Source of the DNA: UBA288 sp964501565
GTDB taxonomy: Archaea; Halobacteriota; Methanomicrobia; Methanomicrobiales; Methanospirillaceae
Reading direction: 5' to 3'
Length of the DNA: 64,000 bases
Assembly (NCBI GenBank): GCA_964501565.1
Contig: CAZCUJ010000013.1
Span: 3,227-67,226, forward strand
The notes under the pieces were generated by a model. It was not told the origin of the DNA, did no database searches, and saw only the letters and a program-made list of their open reading frames with translations. Position numbers and translations under genes: made by a program. Of this stretch, positions 53,137 to 62,266 are shown in pieces. Each line of letters begins with the position of its first letter. The stretch's first letter is position 1.

Positions 53137-53328
53137 AACGTTGGCGGAGACCCCAACCTGCTCCTGCGGAGCGATTAGGACGGGGGGGAATCACCTTCCC
53201 GTGCGCCAGTCACCGGAACGAGATCGAGCGGGACGGGCACCGTCGCTGCCGGCTCTCCTCCCGGACAGGCGCGGCCGTCGAGGTGGCCGGGACGGACGAG
53301 ATGATCGATAGAATGTAAGGTGAACACC

Positions 53329-54417
53329 ATGATTGAAGACCTCTTGATCAACGGCCTGATGGGGGGCGTCACGGCGCTCATCGAGTACGTCACGGCGCAC
53401 GTGGCCACCTGCCTGATCCCGGCGTTCTTCATCGCGGGCGCGATGAACGCGCTGCTCCACAAGGAGGCGATCACGAAGTACCTCGGCGAGAAGACCCCGC
53501 GGTACATCGCCTACCCCGTCGCGGTCGCGTCCGGCCTCCTCCTCGCGGTCTGCTCCTGCACGATCCTCCCGCTCTTCGCGGGGATCAAGAAGAAGGGCGC
53601 GGGGATCGGGCCGGCGATCGCCTTCCTGTACACGGCCCCGGGCACGAACATCCTCGCCGTCTCCCTGACCTGGAGCGTGATCGGCGCCGACTTCGCGATC
53701 GCCCGCATCGTCCTCTCGATCATCTTCGCGGTCATTATCGGTCTCGTCATCTCCACGCTTTTCCCGGAGAAGCGGCCCGAGGCGACGCCCGACGCCCCCA
53801 TCGCGTGCGCGTGCGGGCCTGGCGAGGAGGCGGCGGCCAACCAGCGGAACGTGGTCCTGTTCATCGCGACCCTCGTGGCCGTCCTCTTCGTCGGCACCTG
53901 GAACCTCTTCATGGTGAACACGCTGGCGGGGATCCCGCTCCGGTTCGTCATCCTCCCCTTTCTGGTCCTTATCGTCGCCATCGAGGCCTGGAAGTGGTTC
54001 GGCCCCGACGAACGGGAGATGTGGCTCACCGAGACCTGGGACTTCATGAAGAAGATCTTCCCGCTCCTCTTCATCGGGATCTTCGTCGCCGGGATCCTCA
54101 CAGCCCTGCTGCCAGAGAACATCCTCGGGACGTACCTCGGCGAGAACACGCTCTGGGCGAACTTCATCGCGGTCCTCTTCGGGACGTTCATGTACTTCCC
54201 GACGCTCGTCGAGGTCCCGATGGCGAGGATGTTCCTGGACCTCGGCATGGCCCGGGGACCGCTGCTCGCGTACGTCCTGGCCGACCCGGTCATCTCGCTC
54301 CCCAGCATCCTGGTCGTCCGGAAGTTCATGGGGACGAAGCAGACTCTCGTCTACGTGGTCCTGATCGTAATCTTCTGCACGCTCGCCGGGTTCATCTACG
54401 GGTCGTTCGTGGACTGA
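53329..54417 (+). CDS. ArsP-type permease (COG0701/DUF318)
   Basis: 362-residue permease with eight to ten helices in two halves. The first has the Cys motif LAVCSCTILPLFAGIKKKGAGIGPAIAFLYTAPGTN, the second FMYFPTLVEVPMARMFLDLGMARGPLLAYVLADP. A hydrophilic loop contains CACGPG. These features match ArsP-type organoarsenical/As(III) exporters. AAGGTGA seven bases upstream favours the ATG at 53329; a GTG at 53320 is also in frame. Preceded by the redox protein gene, a common pairing. Confidence 0.88.
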   Translation: MIEDLLINGLMGGVTALIEYVTAHVATCLIPAFFIAGAMNALLHKEAITKYLGEKTPRYIAYPVAVASGLLLAVCSCTILPLFAGIKKKGAGIGPAIAFLYTAPGTNILAVSLTWSVIGADFAIARIVLSIIFAVIIGLVISTLFPEKRPEATPDAPIACACGPGEEAAANQRNVVLFIATLVAVLFVGTWNLFMVNTLAGIPLRFVILPFLVLIVAIEAWKWFGPDEREMWLTETWDFMKKIFPLLFIGIFVAGILTALLPENILGTYLGENTLWANFIAVLFGTFMYFPTLVEVPMARMFLDLGMARGPLLAYVLADPVISLPSILVVRKFMGTKQTLVYVVLIVIFCTLAGFIYGSFVD

Positions 54418-54556
54418 AGGTCCCGGTCCGCGCAACCGAACGGGGAGGCGGCGGTTGCGGGTCTGCATCCCCGCACCTCGCCGGATCTCCCGAAGAGATC
54501 CGGCCGCATAAATTAATCCGCCGCAAACTGGAACTCTAGGAGACGGAGAAGGAACG

Positions 54557-54853
54557 ATGGACCTCCTGGACGCAGCACGGTTCTCCCCGGACGGCCCGGT
54601 GAAGACCGATATCGCGCAGACCGCCGGCTCGAACGTCGTCCTCGTCTGCCTGGAGCAGGGGCAAGCGATACCGCCGCATCCCGAGCCGTACGCCGTGGTC
54701 TTCGTTGTTCTCGAGGGCGAGGGGGTCATCACGTCGGGGACGCAGGAGCACCCGGTCACCCCCCTGCACCTCGTATCCGTGGGGAAGGACGAAGCCCTGG
54801 GGATCTGCTGCACTCGGCGGATGGTCCTCCTCGGGCTCCGCGACGACGTGTGA
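54557..54853 (+). CDS. Small cupin protein
   Basis: 98-residue single cupin barrel (NVVLVCLEQGQAIPPHPEPYAVVFVVLEGEG, then HPVTPLHLVSVGKDEALGI). The usual second-motif histidines are partly replaced, so metal binding is uncertain. First gene of a unit with the ABC exporter that starts 10 nt later. A ligand sensor is conceivable. Confidence 0.75.
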   Translation: MDLLDAARFSPDGPVKTDIAQTAGSNVVLVCLEQGQAIPPHPEPYAVVFVVLEGEGVITSGTQEHPVTPLHLVSVGKDEALGICCTRRMVLLGLRDDV

Positions 54854-54863
54854 GGAGAGAGAC

Positions 54864-55796
54864 GTGACGCCCGACTCGATCGAGGCCCGGGAACTGACCA
54901 AGGTCTTCGGTGCCGCCACAGCCGTCGACCGCGTCTCGTTCAGCGTGCGGCAGGGCGAGATCTTCGGGTTCCTCGGGCCGAACGGCGCGGGCAAGACCAC
55001 GACCACCCGGATGCTGACCGGCGTGATCCCGCCGGACGGTGGGACCGCACGCGTCCTCGGGTACGACATGCGGACCGACCCTGTGCGGGCCCGGCAGCGG
55101 TTCGGCGTGGTCCCCGAGACCGCGAATGCCTACACGGACCTTTCGGCCTGGCAGAACCTGATGCTGATGGGCGAGCTCTACGGGCTCGCCCGGGCCCGGG
55201 CCGACGTGCGGGCGACGGAGCTGCTCGGGACGCTGGGCCTCCTGGAGCGGAAGGGCCAGAAGGTGCAGGCCTACTCCAAGGGCATGAAGCAGCGGCTGAT
55301 CCTCGCGATGGCCCTCCTGCACGAGCCCGAGCTCCTCTTCCTGGACGAGCCGACGAGCGGGCTCGACGTGCAGTCCACGCACCTGATCCTCGACCTGCTC
55401 CGCGAGCTGAACCGTGAGGGTACGACCATCTTCCTGACCACGCACAACATGGAGGAGGCGAACCGGCTCTGCGACCGGGTCGGGATCATCCGGAGCGGGC
55501 GGATCGTCGCTATCGACGCGCCCGAGCGGCTCAAGTCGGCCATCGAACGGGTCCACCGGGTCGAGGTCAGCTTCGACCGCGAGATCTCCGGCGGCGGGCT
55601 GGCGGCGCTGGAGGGGGTGCTCGCGACCGCCCGGGAGGGCGACAAATGGCGGCTGACGGTCGAGGACACGGACGCCGCCGTTCGGGCCCTCGCGGCCTTT
55701 GCCCACGACCAGGGCGCGGCAATCGTGACCCTGAACACCCCCGCACCCTCGCTCGACGAGGCGTTCCTCCGACTAACCGGGGAGGCGGGGCCGTGA
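54864..55796 (+). CDS. ABC exporter ATP-binding protein
   Basis: 310-residue ATPase of the DrrA/CcmA type: Walker A GPNGAGKTT, signature YSKGMKQRL, Walker B LLFLDEPTSGLD, switch TTHNMEEANRL, and a C-terminal DUF4162-like domain. GTG start with GAGGAGAG upstream. It overlaps the permease gene (GTGA). Confidence 0.92.
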   Translation: MTPDSIEARELTKVFGAATAVDRVSFSVRQGEIFGFLGPNGAGKTTTTRMLTGVIPPDGGTARVLGYDMRTDPVRARQRFGVVPETANAYTDLSAWQNLMLMGELYGLARARADVRATELLGTLGLLERKGQKVQAYSKGMKQRLILAMALLHEPELLFLDEPTSGLDVQSTHLILDLLRELNREGTTIFLTTHNMEEANRLCDRVGIIRSGRIVAIDAPERLKSAIERVHRVEVSFDREISGGGLAALEGVLATAREGDKWRLTVEDTDAAVRALAAFAHDQGAAIVTLNTPAPSLDEAFLRLTGEAGP

Positions 55797-56548
55797 ACCC
55801 GGCAGATCCCATGGAACAGGTGCGGCGGGCCTGGGCGATCGCGAAGAAGGACATCCGGATCTACTATCTCAAGGGCCCCGTGCTGATCTTCGGGGTCTTC
55901 ATGCCGGTCTTCCTCTTTCTCGCGTTTCTCATGGGCAGCCGGCAGCTCCCCCTTGCGTTCCTCGTCTCGGGCCTCGTCGGCATGACCCTCTTCTTCACGG
56001 CCACGGCCGTCTCGCCGGCCATCTTTCCGTGGGAGGGGTCGGCGAAGACCCTCGAGCGGCTCGCGTCCTGCCCGGTGACGATCGAGGCGATCGTCCTTGG
56101 CGACATGTGCGCCTCGGTCCTCTTCGGCATCGCGATCACGGCGGTCACCATCGCCATCGGCCTCGCGCTCGGCCTCCCGCTCCTCCACGGGTTCGTGCTC
56201 GTCGCCGCCGTCCTCTTCGCCGCCTGCTGCTTCTCGGCGATCGGGATGCTGCTCGCCGTGCCGCCGACGAACGTGCCCTCGAACATCATGATGCTCTCGT
56301 CGCTGATCAAGTTCCCGCTCGTCTTCATCTCCGGGATCTTCGCTCCGCTTGAGCAGCTGCCGACCTGGGGGCTGGCGCTCGCAGTCTGCTCACCACTCAC
56401 ATATTTCGCCGACCTGGTGCGGTACGCGTTCACCGGCGTATCCCATTTCCCCGTGGGGATCGATCTGGGCGCTCTCGCGATCTTCACGCTGGCCTTCACC
56501 GCGATCACGATGGTACTGCACCGGCGGACCATGCCGCGGAGGATGTGA
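55793..56548 (+). CDS. ABC-2 type permease
   Basis: 251-residue protein with six helices of the ABC-2 class (AWAIAKKDIRIYYLKGPVL, FPWEGSAKTLERLASCPVT, FPLVFISGIFAPLEQLP). The last motif is typical of DrrB/NodJ-like exporters. It pairs with the preceding ATPase; substrate unknown, perhaps a toxic or metalloid conjugate given the neighbourhood. Confidence 0.88.
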   Translation: MNPADPMEQVRRAWAIAKKDIRIYYLKGPVLIFGVFMPVFLFLAFLMGSRQLPLAFLVSGLVGMTLFFTATAVSPAIFPWEGSAKTLERLASCPVTIEAIVLGDMCASVLFGIAITAVTIAIGLALGLPLLHGFVLVAAVLFAACCFSAIGMLLAVPPTNVPSNIMMLSSLIKFPLVFISGIFAPLEQLPTWGLALAVCSPLTYFADLVRYAFTGVSHFPVGIDLGALAIFTLAFTAITMVLHRRTMPRRM

Positions 56549-56637
56549 ATCGCAATGGCAAGGGTTGCGGCACGAACTGAACCAAGACCCTGGACTGGAA
56601 CGCTGACCATCCTGACGCACTATACCTGGAGAGGAGA

Positions 56638-57069
56638 ATGGCGATGAGCGAGGGGGATCTGTACCCCGACGAACGAGATCCACGTGAGCCATGGCCGACG
56701 CAGGGCGATCCGATGGCTCTCTCCGGGGTGGAGGCGGCGATGTTCGGGCTTGCGAATTACTGCCCCATCACCCTGCTCGGAACGAAGGCGGTCGAGACCA
56801 TCTGCGGCGACGACCATTCGATCCCGATCAGCAGCGCCGAGCGGAGCCTCCGGTCCAACGTCCTGCTCGGGTACGGAATCATGCTGGCCGGTCTCTTCTG
56901 CCCGATCTTCTGGCTCTCCTACTTCGCGGGGGCGACCGGGGACGAGCTGCGCTGGCACGCGGCCGCATCGGGGCTCATTGCCCTCGCCGGGCTTCTCCTC
57001 GCAGGGTGGTACCGGCGTCAGCTCGGCCGGCTGCGGCGCGCCGCGGGGCAGGGAACGACCGGCAGGTAA
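56638..57069 (+). CDS. Hypothetical membrane protein, two helices
   Basis: 143 residues with two hydrophobic helices (about 78-98 and 108-124) after a soluble acidic N-terminus containing YCPITLLGTKAVETICGDD. GGAGAGGAG precedes the ATG. No family recognised. Located downstream of the ABC exporter but with its own leader. Confidence 0.6.
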   Translation: MAMSEGDLYPDERDPREPWPTQGDPMALSGVEAAMFGLANYCPITLLGTKAVETICGDDHSIPISSAERSLRSNVLLGYGIMLAGLFCPIFWLSYFAGATGDELRWHAAASGLIALAGLLLAGWYRRQLGRLRRAAGQGTTGR

Positions 57070-57172
57070 CGGTCGGGAGAGGGGGCCTGTGGGGTTCGGA
57101 ATGAGAAACCGAGCATACTCAGGCAATACAAGACTATGGTTCCATCCATCGTCCATCGAATGGTGACAGGAC

Positions 57173-57802
57173 ATGCATGCTGAACGTGGCGCGGCGATCC
57201 AGCTGGATCTCCCCTTGTACCGTCAGCACTGGGATTTTACGTGCGGCCCGGCAGCGTTGCTGATGGCCATGAAGCACCTGGACGAGAGGGTGCGCCCCGA
57301 CAGGGATCTGGAGATCGACATCTGGCGGGAGGCCACCTTCGTCGCCGCCCGGGGCACGAGCCGGTACGGTCTTGCGTACGCCGCGGCCGTTCGCGGGTTC
57401 TCGGCCCGGACCACGAGCAGCACCGGCTGCATCGATTTCGAGGAACGGCTTGCCTCGCTCCTCGACGCACCGGATCTGCAGCTGCTCCGGGATCAGTTCG
57501 CCGAGCGGAGAGCGCGGTGTTCGAGGCTGGGCGTGCGGGATCGGCAGGGGACGATCACTGACGATACCATCCGCCGGTCCCTCGAGAGCGATCATGTCCC
57601 GCTGATCGTCACGAGCGCCCGGTGCTACTGCGAGGACGACCTTCCCCACTGGGTCGCGGTAACCGGCATCGACGAGACGTCCCTGTACTTTAACAACCCC
57701 GACGACGACTGGCTCCGGCGGCGAAGGGTCACGCTGGCCGGGCTCGAGCAGTTCGTCGGGTACCATGGCGACCAGTCCATGGTCGAGGTCTGGAGCCGCT
57801 GA
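57173..57802 (+). CDS. Peptidase C39-like protein
   Basis: 209-residue cysteine-protease-fold protein: DFTCGPAALLMAMKHL with the nucleophile Cys24, PHWVAVTG with His159 and FNNPD with the third residue. It resembles the stand-alone C39-like family (DUF3335) rather than bacteriocin exporters, since no ABC domain is fused. Convergent with the P1B ATPase gene. Substrate unknown. Confidence 0.8.
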   Translation: MHAERGAAIQLDLPLYRQHWDFTCGPAALLMAMKHLDERVRPDRDLEIDIWREATFVAARGTSRYGLAYAAAVRGFSARTTSSTGCIDFEERLASLLDAPDLQLLRDQFAERRARCSRLGVRDRQGTITDDTIRRSLESDHVPLIVTSARCYCEDDLPHWVAVTGIDETSLYFNNPDDDWLRRRRVTLAGLEQFVGYHGDQSMVEVWSR

Positions 57803-57890
57803 TCCGCTGCACGCTGATCGACATCGCCCTTCTCGGTAGCATGTGTCATGGGGCCCGACGGCACGGCCCAGAAAAAACAGGAATGCCGGT

Positions 57891-60800
57891 TCAGCCCCGG
57901 GCCACGAGGACTGCGGTTGCGCCGGCCTTCTGAACTGCTGCCGCGATCTCGCCGAGCGAGACCGCTGCCGGGTCGTAGCTGACCTTCATCCGGTTGGTGA
58001 TCGGATTCAGGTTGAAGGCGGACGTCCCTTGCAACGCCTTCACCCGTCTCTCGACCATCTGGCCCTCGCAGGCACAGCCGAGCCCCCTGATCTCGAACGT
58101 CGCGGTCTCGAGACCAGCCTGTGGGAGCTCGCCGGCGGCGGTTTCCTGTACATTGGGCGCATCGGTCACGGGAGAGCAGCACGACGATGCACCTGCAGGC
58201 GCGCCTTCATCCAATGCAGGGCTACAGCACGGAGCCGCAGCACTCTCGGCCGATGGCCCGCAACAGCCACTGGGTACGGGCGATTCGTCGACGAGGATCG
58301 ACGGCGGGAGCTGGAGGTCCACCAGCGGTTCCCCGCAACCGCAGCCGCCGGGTATCGAAGGATGCGCGGACGGTGCGGCGCAGCAGCCGGCTGCAGCGGC
58401 GGCCGGAGCCGCGCCGGAAGCTGCCTCGACCATGACCGGAGGCGGACCGACGACCGCCGGCGCTGGCTCGTTCCGGCTCTTCCAGGTCAGGAGCCGCAGG
58501 GCGTTCAGGATCACGAAGACCGCGCTGCCCTCGTTCAGGAGCAGCCCGGAGACCAGGCCGAGATACCCGAGCAGCGCCGCGATCACCATGAACGCGACGT
58601 TGATCAGCGAGACCGCGATGTTCTGCCGGATGACGGTAACCGTCCGGTGCGAGAGCTCGCGTACGTACGCGAGCTTCGCGAGGTCGTCGGACATCAGGAC
58701 CACGTCGCCGGCCTCGATCGCGATGTCCGTGCCAGCCGCGCCCATGGCGATCCCGACGTCCGCGACGGCCATCGCCGGGGCGTCGTTGATCCCGTCGCCG
58801 ACCATGGCCACCGAGCCGTACCGCTCTTTGAGCTGCCGGACCGCGTCGATCTTGTCCGTCGGCAGCAGCTGCGCCTGGTATTCGTCCACGCCGACGCGGT
58901 GGGCGATGGCGGCGGCCGAGCGCTCGTTGTCCCCGGTCAGCATCACGGTCCGCACGCCCGCGCGGGAGAGGCGCTGCAGGGCCTCGACCGCGCCGGCCCG
59001 CACCTCGTCCGCGATCGCGACGAGGCCGGCGAGCCGGTCGCCGCGGCTCACGAGGACCACGGTCCGGCCCTCGCCCTCGAATCGGGCGACCGTCTCCTGG
59101 GCCTTGCCGGTGTCGATGCCCAGTTCGGATAGGGCACGGGGACTGCCGATCCTGCAGATCTCGCCCTCGACCGATGCCGAGACGCCGCGGCCGGCCGTCT
59201 CCTCGAACTGCCCGACCGCCCGGCCCGAGAAGGTCCCGCTCTCCCGTGCCTTCCGCACGATCGCTGCCGCGAGGGGGTGGCCAGAGCGCGATTCGACGCA
59301 GCCGGCGAGGTCGAGGAGCTCTGTCTCGCTGAGGTCGTCGAAGGTCACGACGTCCGTGACCGCCGGCCTGCCGATGGTCAGGGTCCCGGTCTTGTCGAAC
59401 GCGACGACCTTCACCGTGTCGACGATTTCGAGGTATGAGCCCCCCTTGAAGACCGTGCCGTTCTTCGCGGCGTTCGCCATGGCACCGACGACGGCGACGG
59501 GTACTGAGAGGGCGAGACCGCACGAGCACGAGACCACGAAGACCACGAGACCCCGGTAGACGAACTCGTACCAATCGGCGCCGAATAAGATCGGTGGTAC
59601 GGTCGCGACGAGCACACCGAGGACGAACATCGCTGGTGTGTACCACTTCCCGAAGGAGTCCGAGAACCGCTGGTATGAGGTCCTTTTCGCCTGCGCCTCC
59701 TCGACCGAGAGGATGATGCGCGAGAGCATCGTCTCGGACGCGGGCTTGGTGACCCGGACCTCGAGCGAGCCGTTCTGGTTGATGGTCCCGGCGAAGACCT
59801 CCTCGCCCGGACCACGATGGACCGGAACGGGCTCGCCCGTGACGGCGGCCTGGTCGACGTACGACGACCCTGCCGCCACCGTGCCGTCGACCGGGACCCG
59901 CTCACCGGGACGGATGATCACGATCTCGCCGACACCGATGGTCTCGACCGGAGAGACGGATTCGCGGCCGTTCCGCCGTACCAGCGCCTCCTTCGGGACC
60001 AGCGCCATGAGCGATCGGATCGCGCCTCTCGCCTTGTCCACGGCGTAGGACTCGAGGACGTCGCCGAGCGAGTAGACCACGATCAGGACGGCGGCCTCGC
60101 CCCAGAGGCCGAGCGCCATCGCGCCCACCGAGCCGATCAGCATCAGGAGATGGATCGTCGGCGTCATGTTCCGGAGCGCGATCAGGGCCTTTCTCGCTGG
60201 ATAGTAGACGCCGATCAGCACGGCGATAAAATAGAGGATGTTCACGTAGAGGATCGGCGTGCCGAGATACCCGGCGACGAACGCGATGACCGCCGTGAGG
60301 AAGGATCCGTAGAGGGCGAGCTGCTGCGGCTCGCGCCACCAGGTGCTCGACCGTCCCTCGCTCCGGACGAGCGAGGCGGTCATGCCTGTCTCGGCGACGG
60401 TCCGGACGATCTCCTGGACGCTCGTGACCGCCGGGTCGTACGCGACCCGGGCCTGCCCGGTGACCGCCGTGATCTCCTGTCCCCTGACACCGGCGAGCGC
60501 GGTCAGCTTGCGGGCGAGCAGATCGGCGTTGCAGGTGCAGTCCATCCCCTGGATCTGGAGCGTGACCGTCTCCAGGCCGGTTTCGTATGATGGAAGGGTC
60601 GCCGCCGGCACGGCTGTTGCTCCCTCGCCCGAGCAGCAGGACGACCCGAGGGGCTCGGGCCCGCCGCAGCAGGGCTGGGCGGCAGGCGGTTCGGCCGGGA
60701 AGCACGGCGACGGGGATACCTCCGCGTTCGAACAGCAGGACGCCCCGGACCGGCGGTCGGCCGCGGTCATGATCGCGGCGGCGATCATCGCCTCGGGCAG

Positions 60801-61127
60801 CTCCTCGAGCACCTCGTCGCCTACCTTCACCGTCCGGCAGCTGCAGGGCGCGCCCACGAGGTCGCCGCACGACGGACAGTCCGAGACTGCGGCCGTACCG
60901 CCGATCAGGTCCTCGACGAGCGTGCCGTCGACCACGACTTCGTTGGAGTGCGCGATCTCGTCAGGCGAGAGCTCGACCTCGCGGAGCTCGAGCGTGACCC
61001 CCTGCGCCGCGAGCACAGGACGCATCGCCTCGACCGCGGCCCGGACGTTCGTCCTCGTCGCTCCGCACCGTTCGCAGGTCTCGCCGCCGACGGCGAGGTG
61101 CCGCCACTCGACCACGAGCGGGGTCAT
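57891..61127 (-). CDS. DUF2703-HMA-P1B ATPase-HMA fusion metal pump (CSC motif)
   Basis: 1078-residue protein. Residues 1-125: DUF2703 domain, common in ars clusters, with CERC, CPSC and CSC. Residues 129-170: linker with Cys pairs (CC near 130, 153, 164). 185-255: HMA domain with GMDCTC instead of GMxCxxC. 265-885: P1B ATPase core with TGE (430-432), the membrane motif VVSCSCGLAL (Cys534-Ser-Cys536), DKTGT (Asp578), the HP motif (617) and GDGIND (777). 912-985: second linker with five Cys pairs or CxC. 1007-1075: second HMA with GLGCAC. The CSC motif fits the poorly known P1B-7 class rather than Cu+ (CPC) pumps. Start overlaps the upstream DGC gene (ATGA). Confidence 0.9.
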   Translation of the reverse strand: MTPLVVEWRHLAVGGETCERCGATRTNVRAAVEAMRPVLAAQGVTLELREVELSPDEIAHSNEVVVDGTLVEDLIGGTAAVSDCPSCGDLVGAPCSCRTVKVGDEVLEELPEAMIAAAIMTAADRRSGASCCSNAEVSPSPCFPAEPPAAQPCCGGPEPLGSSCCSGEGATAVPAATLPSYETGLETVTLQIQGMDCTCNADLLARKLTALAGVRGQEITAVTGQARVAYDPAVTSVQEIVRTVAETGMTASLVRSEGRSSTWWREPQQLALYGSFLTAVIAFVAGYLGTPILYVNILYFIAVLIGVYYPARKALIALRNMTPTIHLLMLIGSVGAMALGLWGEAAVLIVVYSLGDVLESYAVDKARGAIRSLMALVPKEALVRRNGRESVSPVETIGVGEIVIIRPGERVPVDGTVAAGSSYVDQAAVTGEPVPVHRGPGEEVFAGTINQNGSLEVRVTKPASETMLSRIILSVEEAQAKRTSYQRFSDSFGKWYTPAMFVLGVLVATVPPILFGADWYEFVYRGLVVFVVSCSCGLALSVPVAVVGAMANAAKNGTVFKGGSYLEIVDTVKVVAFDKTGTLTIGRPAVTDVVTFDDLSETELLDLAGCVESRSGHPLAAAIVRKARESGTFSGRAVGQFEETAGRGVSASVEGEICRIGSPRALSELGIDTGKAQETVARFEGEGRTVVLVSRGDRLAGLVAIADEVRAGAVEALQRLSRAGVRTVMLTGDNERSAAAIAHRVGVDEYQAQLLPTDKIDAVRQLKERYGSVAMVGDGINDAPAMAVADVGIAMGAAGTDIAIEAGDVVLMSDDLAKLAYVRELSHRTVTVIRQNIAVSLINVAFMVIAALLGYLGLVSGLLLNEGSAVFVILNALRLLTWKSRNEPAPAVVGPPPVMVEAASGAAPAAAAAGCCAAPSAHPSIPGGCGCGEPLVDLQLPPSILVDESPVPSGCCGPSAESAAAPCCSPALDEGAPAGASSCCSPVTDAPNVQETAAGELPQAGLETATFEIRGLGCACEGQMVERRVKALQGTSAFNLNPITNRMKVSYDPAAVSLGEIAAAVQKAGATAVLVARG

Positions 61128-61471
61128 GACCTGTCCACCGCCTCGAGCACGGCCTGCATCACCGTCTCGATCTCGCTGTACTTCACTTCGGCCCGGCCGT
61201 CCTTGACAATACCGAGCTCGATGGCCACGAATCGAACCCCCGGTTCGACTCCGGCCTCGGCAGCCTTCCGGCTGCCGCAGCAGTCCTCGCACCCGTCGAG
61301 CACGATCACGCAGTCGGCGTCGCCGGCCGCATCCACGATCGCCCCCGGCCCGGCGTGCGCCCTGACCCATTCGGTCCGGCCGGGCCGGCGCATCAGCAGC
61401 TGCTGCCCAACAGCCGTCGTGAGCCGGCCGACGTTGGAGAGGCCCGAGCAGGTGACCAGCAGAATAGCCAT
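61124..61471 (-). CDS. DGC-domain protein (putative zinc/metalloid-binding)
   Basis: 115-residue protein with LLVTCSGLSNVGRLTTAVGQ at the start and the DGC motif VLDGCEDCCGSRKAAEAG. Family members are small metal-binding proteins of unknown role, frequent in ars and selenium-like gene clusters. ATGA overlaps on both sides link it to the thioredoxin and to the P1B pump. Confidence 0.82.
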   Translation of the reverse strand: MAILLVTCSGLSNVGRLTTAVGQQLLMRRPGRTEWVRAHAGPGAIVDAAGDADCVIVLDGCEDCCGSRKAAEAGVEPGVRFVAIELGIVKDGRAEVKYSEIETVMQAVLEAVDRS

Positions 61472-61713
61472 CACTTCAAGCCCGCGGTCAGCAGTTCTTT
61501 GAGTTCCTTCACAGACGGCACGCGGCCCGAGACCTTCATCTCTCCGTCGATCACGAGGCCTGGAGTGAAGATGATCCCGCGCTTCATGATCTCGGCAATG
61601 TCGTCGACCTTCACGACCTCGGCCTGGACGCCCGTCTCCTTGAGCGCCTCCTCGACGTGCTTCTCGAGCAGGTGGCACGTGGCGCACCCGGTTCCGAATA
61701 CCTCGACCTTCAT
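61471..61713 (-). CDS. Small thioredoxin-like redox protein 2
   Basis: 80-residue protein (MKVEVFGTGCATCHLLEKHV, then FTPGLVIDGEMKVSGRVPS) with the active site CATC. It is a close paralogue of the protein at 52900. ATGA-coupled between the small ars-associated gene and the DGC gene. Confidence 0.9.
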   Translation of the reverse strand: MKVEVFGTGCATCHLLEKHVEEALKETGVQAEVVKVDDIAEIMKRGIIFTPGLVIDGEMKVSGRVPSVKELKELLTAGLK

Positions 61714-61985
61714 CTCCTGCCTCCCTCATCATTCCCGTTTGCATAGTCCCGGTGCACCGCATGGGCACAGGCATCTTCGGCCGGGAGCGGGACGCAGGTA
61801 TAGACCTTCACATGCCTGAGAAACCCGGCCCGGACGGCCGCGTCCTCTGCATGATCGAGCTCCTGTACCTCGGCGAAGACGAGTTCGAGCATGGAGAGAC
61901 CGACTGTCGCGCCGTTCACCTCAACATATTTCGCGCGTCGCATCGCGTCGACAGCACAGCATGGAATACCCTTGTTCGTCATCAT
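61710..61985 (-). CDS. Small ars-cluster protein (NAC-like annotation)
   Basis: 91-residue protein beginning MMTNKGIPCCAVDAMRRAKY with a Cys pair near the N-terminus, then VEVNGATVGLSMLELVFAEV. I recall similar small proteins in methanogen ars clusters annotated loosely as NAC-family transcription factor. The Cys pair could bind metalloid. Overlaps the following thioredoxin gene (ATGA) and the preceding 42-residue ORF. Confidence 0.6.
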   Translation of the reverse strand: MMTNKGIPCCAVDAMRRAKYVEVNGATVGLSMLELVFAEVQELDHAEDAAVRAGFLRHVKVYTCVPLPAEDACAHAVHRDYANGNDEGGRR

Positions 61986-62110
61986 ACCACCATGGTCCAG
62001 TTGAAGAGATAGCCGACTGCAGTGATCCCGGGCCCGACGATGTCGATGCAGACGGTGGGCAGCGTCGGCTTGAGAACCTTCCAGTTCATGGCGGCCTGCC
62101 AGGGACTCAT
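61982..62110 (-). CDS. 42-residue membrane peptide
   Basis: Starts MSPWQAAMNWKVLKPTLPT and ends GITAVGYLFNWTMVV, one hydrophobic helix. GGAGGTGACG lies upstream at a somewhat long distance of about 10 nt, and the stop overlaps the next start (ATGATGA). The GYLFN ending is like the last helix of COG0701 permeases, so it could be the remnant of such a gene or a genuine small membrane protein. It would be the first gene of the minus-strand operon. Confidence 0.4.
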   Translation of the reverse strand: MSPWQAAMNWKVLKPTLPTVCIDIVGPGITAVGYLFNWTMVV

Positions 62111-62196
62111 AGATCAGCTGCGTCACCTCCTCTCCGGGACTATCGCTCGTTCCGGCGCAGTGTTCCGCTCGTCGTGTATCTCGTAACTCCCAGTCA

Positions 62197-62262
62197 GAGT
62201 TCAATTAATGTTGAAAGCTGAGAAGACGTATATAGCTTGTGATTACATATTAAGTTGAACTC
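62197..62262. promoter_or_regulatory. Divergent ars operator/promoter region
   Basis: GAGTTCAA (62197-62204) and TTGAACTC (62255-62262) form a perfect 8-bp inverted pair around the TATA box ACGTATATAG (62227-62236) of arsR. Nested within is TTCAA-N6-TTGAA (62200-62215). Such sites fit ArsR binding, which would control arsR and perhaps the minus-strand operon. Confidence 0.6.
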
Positions 62263-62266
62263 AGCG

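Noticed and set aside
53137..53328. Short ORF starting TTG with TCSCGA between the thioredoxin and the ArsP-type permease
   Set aside because: After the first residues it becomes an Arg/Pro/Gly run typical of non-coding GC-rich frames.
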